Shown here: positions 57,672-64,000 of the stretch, in pieces
Position numbering within the stretch: position 1 is the first letter of the stretch
Layout: the number at the start of each line of letters is the position of its first letter
Assembly (NCBI RefSeq): GCF_020447265.1
Contig: NZ_JAJADR010000008.1
Span: forward strand, 1-64,000
Reading direction: 5' to 3'
Origin: Hymenobacter lucidus
Lineage (GTDB): Bacteria; Bacteroidota; Bacteroidia; Cytophagales; Hymenobacteraceae
DNA: 64,000 nucleotides
Translations under genes and position numbers: made by a program
The notes under the pieces: generated by a model
Seen by the model: only the letters and a program-made list of their open reading frames with translations
Databases searched by the model: none
What the model was told of the DNA's origin: nothing

Positions 57672-59099
57672 ATGAAAAAGTCAATCCTATTTGTAAGCCT
57701 GCTTTCCCTGGGCCTGAGCCTGGCTTCCTGCGAGAAGTTTCTGGAAGAGGAGCCGTATTCCTTCCTGGCCAGTGAAAATTTCTATAAAACCGAAGGCGAT
57801 GCCGTGGCCGGCCTCAACGGCGTGTTCAACGCCCTGCTGCCCCAAACCTACTTCGGCCGCACTGGCTGGCAAATCACCGAGCTACCCGCCGAGCTGATCC
57901 GCGTCGGCTCCAGCACCGACGAGCGGGCCCAGCTCTCGCGCTTCACCTTTACGCCCACCAACACCGAAATCAACAGCTGGTGGACCAACACCTACCGCAT
58001 GATCAACCGGGCCAACGACGTCATCGAGAAGGTGCCGGGCATTGGCATGGACGAAATCCGCAAAAACAACATCATCGGCAATGCCCGCTTCTTGCGCGCT
58101 ATGGGCTACTTCGACCTGGTGCGCTGCTTCGGCGACGTGCCGCTGGTGCTGGCCACGGTGAAAGGTCCCGACGACGACCTGCGCCCCACCCGCACCCCGC
58201 TGGCCCAGGTGTATGAGCAGATTATTGCCGACCTGAAGTTTGCCGAAGCCAATTGCTTTACCGAAGACAAGATTCCGGCCGGCGAGAAAGGTCGGGTAAG
58301 CAGCGGCGCCGCTACGGCCCTGCTGGCCAAGGTGTACGTGACGCGCGCCACCACCGCTGCGGCTCAGGGCAGCGACAACCAAAGCGGCCTGGATGCCTGC
58401 AACCGGGTTATCGACTCCAAGAAGTACCAGCTGCTGCCCGTGTACGGCGACGTATTCAACCCCGACAAGGAAAACGGCCCCGAGCATATCTTCTCCATTC
58501 AGTTCGATTTGCCCCCGAACACGGGCAGCATCATCGTGCGGCAGTTTTTGCCCTCGCAGCTGCAGGGTCTGGGCACCTTCACGGTGGAAGACAGCCTGGT
58601 GCGCTCCTACGCCACCACCGACGTGCGCCGGGCCTGGAACATCAGCAACCAGGCCGGCACTACCACCTTGCCCCGCTACTATTTCAACAAGTTTCGGGAC
58701 GACAAGCGCATCGGCAACGACGCGCGCACCAACTACCTGATAACCCGCTATGCCGATATTCTGCTGCTTCAATCGGAGGCCCGCAACAACCTCAACGCTG
58801 GGGATGCCACCAAGTATCAGGGCATCAACGCGGTGCGCGTGCGGGCCGGGCTGGCCCCGATTCCGACTTCGAAAGTAACCAGCAAGGATGCCTTTGCCGA
58901 CCTGCTGATTCGGGAGCGGGGCTGGGAGCTGGTGCAGGAAGGCCACCGCTGGTTTGATTTGATTCGCCTGGGCAAGCTCAAGCAGATTGAAGCCCGCGTC
59001 TTCAACCGCACCATCGACGACAAGTACCTGCTCTTCCCGATTCCGCAGCCCGAGCTGATTCTGAATCCGAACCTGAAGCAAAACCCGGGCTACAACTAA
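57672..59099 (+). CDS. SusD/RagB-like glycan-binding lipoprotein
   Basis: A 475-residue lipoprotein (signal LSLGLSLASCEKFLEEE, anchored through Cys20) of the outer-membrane surface. N-terminal SusD_RagB helical region and C-terminal part with the characteristic FADLLIRERGWELVQEGHRW and DKYLLFPIPQPELILNPNLK. It captures oligosaccharides and closes over the SusC channel. Its TAA stop shares one base with the ATG of the lyase gene, indicating tight co-translation. Confidence 0.95.
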   Translation: MKKSILFVSLLSLGLSLASCEKFLEEEPYSFLASENFYKTEGDAVAGLNGVFNALLPQTYFGRTGWQITELPAELIRVGSSTDERAQLSRFTFTPTNTEINSWWTNTYRMINRANDVIEKVPGIGMDEIRKNNIIGNARFLRAMGYFDLVRCFGDVPLVLATVKGPDDDLRPTRTPLAQVYEQIIADLKFAEANCFTEDKIPAGEKGRVSSGAATALLAKVYVTRATTAAAQGSDNQSGLDACNRVIDSKKYQLLPVYGDVFNPDKENGPEHIFSIQFDLPPNTGSIIVRQFLPSQLQGLGTFTVEDSLVRSYATTDVRRAWNISNQAGTTTLPRYYFNKFRDDKRIGNDARTNYLITRYADILLLQSEARNNLNAGDATKYQGINAVRVRAGLAPIPTSKVTSKDAFADLLIRERGWELVQEGHRWFDLIRLGKLKQIEARVFNRTIDDKYLLFPIPQPELILNPNLKQNPGYN

Positions 59100-60301
59100 T
59101 GCGCACCATCACAAACCCCTGGCCGGTATTGCTGGTGGCACTGGTACTCGCGGCACTAGCCGGGGCCGCGCAGGCGGCTCCGGCGACGCCCTTTCTGCTG
59201 CTCGACCCCGCCGCGCTGTCCCAATACCGCACGACGTATAAAAAGGGTGGCCCCGCCGAAGCTCAGCAGGTAAAAGCCCTGCTGACTAAAGCCGACCAGG
59301 CCCTACGCCACGGCCCCTACACCGTAACGAGCAAGCAGCGCATGCCGCCCAGCGGCGACAAGCACGACTACATTTCGCAGGCGCCCTACTGGTGGCCTGA
59401 TCCCAGCAAGCCCGACGGCAAGCCTTACATCCAGAAAGACGGGCTGGTAAACCCCGAAACCGAACAGCTGCAGGACGACGAAAACCTGGCCGGCCTCTGC
59501 CGCGACGTGCGCGACCTGGCCCTGGGCTACTATTTCTCCGGCGACGAGAAGTATGCGGCCCACGCGGCCCGGCAGCTGCGCACGTTTTTCCTGGACCCGG
59601 CCACCCGCATGAATCCCAACCTGAACTTCGGGCAGGGCATTCCGGGCCTCAACGACGGGCGCAGCTTCGGCATCATTGAAAGCCGCCACTTGGTGTACAT
59701 TCCCGATGCGCTGGCACTGCTCAGCGGCAGTAAAAGCCTCACGCCGGCCCTGGTGCGGGACCTCAAAGGCTGGTACGGGCAGTACGTGCAGTGGCTGACG
59801 ACGAGCAAAATAGGGCAGGAGGAAGGTGCCAACAAAAACAACCACGGCACTTTTCACGACGTGCAGCTGGTCGACTTTGCCTTGTTCATCGGCAACCGGG
59901 AGCTGGCCCGCCAAACGCTCGAAAAACAAACCCTGCCGCGCCTGCCGGTGCAATTTGCCCCCGACGGCTCCCAGCCCCTGGAGCTGGCCCGCACCCGGCC
60001 CTGGAACTACGTGAGTATGAACCTGCAGGGCTGGCTGCAACTGGCCGTGCTGGCCCGCCACGCCGGCGTCGACTTGTGGCAGTATACCAGTCCGGAAGGT
60101 CGTAGCCTGGGGCAGGCCGTGGCGTGGTTTCGGCCCTACCTGCTGAAGGAAAAGCAGATGGAGCGTCCCGACGCGGTACCCGCCGGCAACACGGCTATCC
60201 TGACCATTTACAACCGGGCCGACCGCGAATACCCCGCCCTGGAAGCCAATAAGGTGTTTGCCCAGTACCCGGATTTCGTGCGCACGCCCTGGGCTATATA
60301 A
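59099..60301 (+). CDS. Alginate-lyase-family polysaccharide lyase, exported
   Basis: A 400-residue exported protein: signal peptide (LLVALVLAALAGAAQAAP), then an (alpha/alpha) toroid of the Pfam Alginate_lyase type. Family features: YISQAPYWWPDPSKPDGKPY, NDGRSFGIIESRHLVYIPDA and GANKNNHGTFHDVQLVDFAL, where the Asn-Asn-His and the Tyr/Arg residues would be catalytic. It resembles PL38-type enzymes, which cut glucuronan or alginate by beta-elimination, more than PL5. The substrate is therefore likely a uronic-acid-rich glycan. Overlaps the susD stop by one base. Confidence 0.85.
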   Translation: MRTITNPWPVLLVALVLAALAGAAQAAPATPFLLLDPAALSQYRTTYKKGGPAEAQQVKALLTKADQALRHGPYTVTSKQRMPPSGDKHDYISQAPYWWPDPSKPDGKPYIQKDGLVNPETEQLQDDENLAGLCRDVRDLALGYYFSGDEKYAAHAARQLRTFFLDPATRMNPNLNFGQGIPGLNDGRSFGIIESRHLVYIPDALALLSGSKSLTPALVRDLKGWYGQYVQWLTTSKIGQEEGANKNNHGTFHDVQLVDFALFIGNRELARQTLEKQTLPRLPVQFAPDGSQPLELARTRPWNYVSMNLQGWLQLAVLARHAGVDLWQYTSPEGRSLGQAVAWFRPYLLKEKQMERPDAVPAGNTAILTIYNRADREYPALEANKVFAQYPDFVRTPWAI

Positions 60302-60368
60302 AGCATTCGGCTGGAGGCTTAAACTACAATTCCAGGGCGCGCTTCGGCCGCGTCCATTTCCAACGAAC

Positions 60369-61187
60369 ATGAGTGAGAATTTTTCCCTGCAGGATAAGGT
60401 AATCGTCGTGACGGGCGGCACGGGTATTCTGGGCCAGTCCTTTATCGATGGTATCGTGGAGGCGGGCGGTGCAGTCGGTATTCTGGGCCGCAACGAGGCC
60501 GTGGCCCGGGAGCGGGCCGCCGCCATCAATGCCAGCGGCGGCCGGGCCCTGGCTCTAGTGGCCGACGTGCTGGCCGAAGACCAGCTGCGCGCCGCCTGCC
60601 AGGAAATGATGCAGGCTTTCGGCCGCATCGACGGGCTGGTAAACGCGGCCGGCGGCAACGGCGCCGACGGCGTGCTGGCCCCCGAAGAAGACGTGTTTAA
60701 GATGAACCTGGCCGGCATGAAGCGGGTGATGGAGCTCAACGTGTGGGGCGCCATCTTGCCCACCCAGGTGTTTGGTGCCGCCATTGCCGAATCGGCCGAC
60801 AAGGGCAGCATCGTCAATATCTCGTCGATGAACTCGAAGCGGGCCATTACCAAAGTGCTGGGCTACAACATGGGCAAAGCCGCCCTGGACTGCTACAACC
60901 AATGGTTTGCCGTGGAAATGGCTGCTCGCTACGGCGACCGGCTGCGCATGAATGCCCTGGCCCCGGGCTTCTTCCTGACCGAGCAAAACCGCAGCCTGCT
61001 GACTACGCCCGACGGCGGCTTCACGGCCCGCGGCGAGCTGGTTATCCGGCAAACGCCCTTCAAGCGCTTCGGTCACCCCGACGAGCTCCAGGGCGCTCTG
61101 GTGTGGCTGCTCAGCGACGCTTCGCGCTTCGTTACGGGGTCCATGATTTGCGTGGACGGCGGCTTTTCCATTTTCGGCGGCGTCTGA
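60369..61187 (+). CDS. SDR-family oxidoreductase (D-mannonate/DEH reductase-like)
   Basis: A 272-residue short-chain dehydrogenase, cytoplasmic. NAD(P)-binding TGGTGILGQSF (residues 15-25), NAAGGNG, catalytic Ser in NISSMNS and YNMGKAA (Tyr-x-x-x-Lys). The C-terminus GSMICVDGGFSIFGGV is typical of the Bacteroidota group annotated as D-mannonate oxidoreductase (fructuronate reductase). In this locus it could reduce uronate-derived keto acids such as DEH or fructuronate released after lyase action. Start at ATG 60369; the frame before it overlaps the lyase gene. Confidence 0.85.
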   Translation: MSENFSLQDKVIVVTGGTGILGQSFIDGIVEAGGAVGILGRNEAVARERAAAINASGGRALALVADVLAEDQLRAACQEMMQAFGRIDGLVNAAGGNGADGVLAPEEDVFKMNLAGMKRVMELNVWGAILPTQVFGAAIAESADKGSIVNISSMNSKRAITKVLGYNMGKAALDCYNQWFAVEMAARYGDRLRMNALAPGFFLTEQNRSLLTTPDGGFTARGELVIRQTPFKRFGHPDELQGALVWLLSDASRFVTGSMICVDGGFSIFGGV

Positions 61188-61198
61188 TTTGGCACCTG

Positions 61199-63697
61199 AT
61201 GAAACAAAAACCGCACGATTTGCCGACCGCCACGCTGTGTAAGATGCTGCTGGCCCTGGCCTGGCTGGTGCTGCTGGCCTGTGCCCACCCGGCGCGGGCT
61301 CAGCGCCGGCAGCGGCTGATTACCGATTGGGAATTCGTCCGCCAGGATCTGGGGGGCGTGTGGGAAGCAGTGCGGCCGGTGGGGCCTGGAAACCCCGAGA
61401 GTGTGCCGCTTTGGGAGAGGGTGGCACTGCCGCACTGCTTTAACGCGCGCGACGCGGTAGACCCCGCCGTGAACTACTACCAGGGTCCCGGCTGGTACCG
61501 CACCCAGCTAGCGGTGCAAAATCCCTACGCCCAAGGCCGCACGCTGCTGCACTTCGAAGGTGCGGGCCAGAAAACCGATGTCTACATCTACACCACCAAA
61601 GTAGGCAGCCACGTAGGCGGCTACGACGAGTGGACCGTGGACATCACCGAGGCCGTGGCCAATTTCCAAAAGACCGAAGCCTACCAGAAGCAGTTCCAGG
61701 GCCGGGTTCCGCTCAGCATCCGCTGCGACAATTCCCGCGACCTGGAAATGATACCGTCCGACTTGTCGGATTTCAACGTGTACGGCGGCCTCTACCGCTA
61801 CCTCAATCTGGAGTACCAGCCCGCCCTGGCACTGAGCCGGCTCAGCGCCAAAGCCGAAGTCGACAAGGCTGGCAAAGCGGGCACACTCACGCTGAAAGCC
61901 ACTTTCTCCGAAACCATAGCTGCCGGCCCGGCCCCGTATTCAGTGCGCCTGCTCGACCCACGCGGCAAGCCGGTGGCGCAGTTTAAGGGCACCATAGCCA
62001 CTCAGGCTGGCGAAATTAACCTGCACAAATTCACTGTGAAAAGCCCGCGGCTTTGGTCGCCCGATGTGCCCCAACTCTACACGGTGCAGGTCACGGTGGG
62101 CACGGGCGCGCAGGCGTATGAGCAGAGCGAAAAGGTCGGGTTTCGCCACATCGAGTTCGTGGAACGTGGGCCATTCATGCTCAACGGGCAGCGCCTGCTC
62201 TTGCGCGGTACCCACCGACACGAAGACCACGCCGGCGTGGCCGCGGCCATGACCGAACCGATGATTCGCCGGGAAATGACGATGATGAAGCAGATGGGCG
62301 TGAATTTCATCCGCCTGGGCCACTACCAACAGTCGCGCATCGTGCTGAATCTGTGCGACTCGCTGGGCATCACCGTGTGGGAGGAAATTCCCTGGTGCCG
62401 CGGCGGGTTGGGCGGGCCCGTGTACCAGGCGCAGGCCAAGCGGATGCTCCGCAATATGATAACCCAGCACTACAACCACCCCAGCATTATTATCTGGGGG
62501 CTGGGCAACGAAAACGACTGGCCCGGCGACTTTCCCGAGTTCGACAAGCAGAAGATTCGGGCCTTCATGACCGAGCTCAACGACCTCTCGCACCAGCTCG
62601 ACGCCTCGCGCTACACTGCCATCCGCCGCTGCGACTTCTGCAAGGACATCGTGGACGTGTACTCGCCTTCCATCTGGGCCGGCTGGTACCGGGGCATCTA
62701 CACCGAGTACAAGGAAGCCAGCCGCAAGGAATTCGAGGGCGTGAAGCGCTTTTTGCACGTGGAGTGGGGCGGCGACTCGCACGCGGGCCGGCACTCGGAA
62801 AACCCCGACAACGCCCTGGCCAAAATAACGGCCGGCAAAGGTGCCGACGAGCGGTCTGGCGACGCCTCGCTGTTCGGCGGCAGCGCCCGGGTTTCCAAGG
62901 ACGGCGACTGGAGCGAAACCTACCTCTGCAACCTCGTGGACTGGCACCTGAAAGAGCAGGAAACCATGCCCTGGCTGAGCGGGGCGGCCTACTGGCCCTT
63001 CAAGGATTTCAGCACGCCCGTGCGCCCCGACAACCCCGTGCCCTACATGAACCAAAAGGGCGTAGTGGAGCGGGATTTCACCCCGAAAGAGGCCTATTAC
63101 GTGTTTCAGTCGTACTGGACCGCGCAGCCCATGGCCCACATTTACGGCCACGGCTGGCCCGTGCGCTGGGGCGACGAAGGCGAGCTGAAAATGGTGAAGG
63201 TGTACTCCAACTGCCTTGAGGCCGAGCTGTTTGTCAACGGCAAAAGCTACGGGGTGAGGAAGCGCAACAGCCAGGATTTCCCCGCCGCCGGGCTGCACTG
63301 GAACGTGCCCTTCGTGGCGGGCCAGAACCAGGTGCGCGTGGTGGCTAAGCAGGGCAAGCAAACAGTGCAGGACGACATCAGCTTCCGCTACCAGACCCAG
63401 AAATGGGGCAAGCCCGCCAAGCTCACCCTGGAAAAAACCGCCGACGCCCAGGGCCTGACCACCGTAGAAGCCAAGCTCTACGATGCCCAGGGCGTGCAGT
63501 GCCTCGACGCGGCCAGCTGGCTGGAGTTCTCCCTGGCCGGCGCCGGTCAGCTCCTAGACGATTTGGGCACCAGCAGCGGCTCGCGCAAGGTGCAGGCCTA
63601 CAACGGCCGGGCCATTATCCGCCTTCAGGCCACGCCGGGCCAAACCACGGTGGCGGTTCAGTCGCCGGGCCTGCCGGCGGTGCTGCTGGCGCTATGA
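61199..63697 (+). CDS. Exported glycoside hydrolase family 2 enzyme
   Basis: An 832-residue protein with signal peptide (MLLALAWLVLLACAHPARAQ). Domains: sugar-binding jelly roll (about 45-220: LPHCFNARDAVDP, PGWYRTQL), Ig-like domain, TIM barrel with acid/base E438 (WGLGNENDWPG) and nucleophile E522 (HVEWGGDSHAG), and C-terminal GH2-associated DUF4982-like and Ig domains (AELFVNGKSYGVRKRNSQ). It may be a beta-galactosidase or beta-glucuronidase acting in the periplasm. The ATG 61199 lies 11 bases after the SDR stop; same operon. Confidence 0.9.
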   Translation: MKQKPHDLPTATLCKMLLALAWLVLLACAHPARAQRRQRLITDWEFVRQDLGGVWEAVRPVGPGNPESVPLWERVALPHCFNARDAVDPAVNYYQGPGWYRTQLAVQNPYAQGRTLLHFEGAGQKTDVYIYTTKVGSHVGGYDEWTVDITEAVANFQKTEAYQKQFQGRVPLSIRCDNSRDLEMIPSDLSDFNVYGGLYRYLNLEYQPALALSRLSAKAEVDKAGKAGTLTLKATFSETIAAGPAPYSVRLLDPRGKPVAQFKGTIATQAGEINLHKFTVKSPRLWSPDVPQLYTVQVTVGTGAQAYEQSEKVGFRHIEFVERGPFMLNGQRLLLRGTHRHEDHAGVAAAMTEPMIRREMTMMKQMGVNFIRLGHYQQSRIVLNLCDSLGITVWEEIPWCRGGLGGPVYQAQAKRMLRNMITQHYNHPSIIIWGLGNENDWPGDFPEFDKQKIRAFMTELNDLSHQLDASRYTAIRRCDFCKDIVDVYSPSIWAGWYRGIYTEYKEASRKEFEGVKRFLHVEWGGDSHAGRHSENPDNALAKITAGKGADERSGDASLFGGSARVSKDGDWSETYLCNLVDWHLKEQETMPWLSGAAYWPFKDFSTPVRPDNPVPYMNQKGVVERDFTPKEAYYVFQSYWTAQPMAHIYGHGWPVRWGDEGELKMVKVYSNCLEAELFVNGKSYGVRKRNSQDFPAAGLHWNVPFVAGQNQVRVVAKQGKQTVQDDISFRYQTQKWGKPAKLTLEKTADAQGLTTVEAKLYDAQGVQCLDAASWLEFSLAGAGQLLDDLGTSSGSRKVQAYNGRAIIRLQATPGQTTVAVQSPGLPAVLLAL

Positions 63698-63731
63698 AGA
63701 CGTGCCGGCCCACGATTACTTACCTGTTCCA

Positions 63732-64000
63732 ATGTTCAAACAACTGCTCAGCTGCCTGCTTCTAACGTTACTGCTGGCCCTGCCAGCCGCTGCGCAGCAG
63801 CGCATCATGCAATCCATCAACTCCAACTGGCTGTTTCGCAGGGATGAGCCGCAAAGCACCGTGGCTACGGCTGCCACGGCCACCAACTGGGAGAAGATCA
63901 GCCTGCCCCACACCTGGAATGCCCACGACGTGCTCGACGATGAGCCGGGCTACTACCGGGGCACCGGCTGGTACCAAAAGACGCTGCAGGTGCCGGCCAG
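63732..64000 (+). CDS. Exported glycoside hydrolase family 2 enzyme, 3' end outside window
   Basis: The open frame from ATG 63732 runs off the end (89 codons seen). Signal peptide (LSCLLLTLLLALPAAAQQ), then a GH2 sugar-binding domain start (SINSNWLFRRDEPQ, ISLPHTWNAHDVLDDEPGYY, RGTGWYQKTL), parallel to the N-terminus of the previous GH2 protein. It starts 34 bases after the previous stop, in the same operon. Specificity unknown. Confidence 0.85.
   Translation, partial: MFKQLLSCLLLTLLLALPAAAQQRIMQSINSNWLFRRDEPQSTVATAATATNWEKISLPHTWNAHDVLDDEPGYYRGTGWYQKTLQVPA

Noticed and set aside
60743..61198. Longer N-terminus for the GH2 protein at 61199
   Set aside because: Out-of-frame reading of the SDR gene; the signal peptide starts at 61199.

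Overview
The window looks like a chromosomal segment of a GC-rich Bacteroidota bacterium, most likely a Hymenobacter-type member of the Cytophagales. The evidence is the protein repertoire: four cargo proteins with type IX secretion (T9SS) C-terminal sorting domains, a SusC/SusD pair, a hybrid two-component regulator, type III glutamine synthetase and long-form IspG. Promoters also follow the Bacteroidota pattern TTTG-N20/21-TAnnTTTG. No rRNA, tRNA, CRISPR array, transposase or phage module was recognised.

1-24.9 kb is mostly housekeeping. It holds the end of a glycine-rich T9SS cargo, pabB, two TPR proteins flanking a Nif3/zinc-ribbon pair, a SMUG2-type DNA glycosylase, lpxK, a beta-barrel protein, miaE, a cytoplasmic GH2 enzyme and a lipoprotein. 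Then come a secreted protein of the family often labelled asparagine synthetase B, a MacB/FtsX-type permease, an XRE-type regulator, mtaB and an LTA-synthase-like membrane phosphotransferase. 25-44 kb holds glnN with a textbook promoter, two T9SS cargos, a sensor kinase with about nine PAS domains, a quinone oxidoreductase, two thioredoxin-fold exported proteins, an M23 endopeptidase and ispG.

44.2-49.3 kb is the most accessory part. An AT-rich lipoprotein gene is followed by the remnant of an NAD-dependent epimerase gene and then by a strong promoter reading into about 350 bp of gene-free DNA full of short hairpins, a possible structured RNA. After that comes a five-gene cassette (45633-49223): an 869-residue BNR/sortilin-type beta-propeller without signal peptide, a free-standing copy of its Trp-rich C-terminal module, two short probably disordered proteins and a small membrane protein. 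I do not recognise this cassette as a described system; it is the best candidate here for something new.

49.4-64 kb is a polysaccharide utilisation locus: hybrid sensor kinase/AraC regulator, a PfkB-fold protein lacking key kinase residues, a LacI-type regulator, SusC, SusD, an alginate-lyase-family protein, an SDR reductase and two exported GH2 enzymes, the second cut by the window end. A LacI-type operator candidate lies upstream of susC. The lyase plus SDR suggest a uronic-acid-containing glycan; this substrate is inference.
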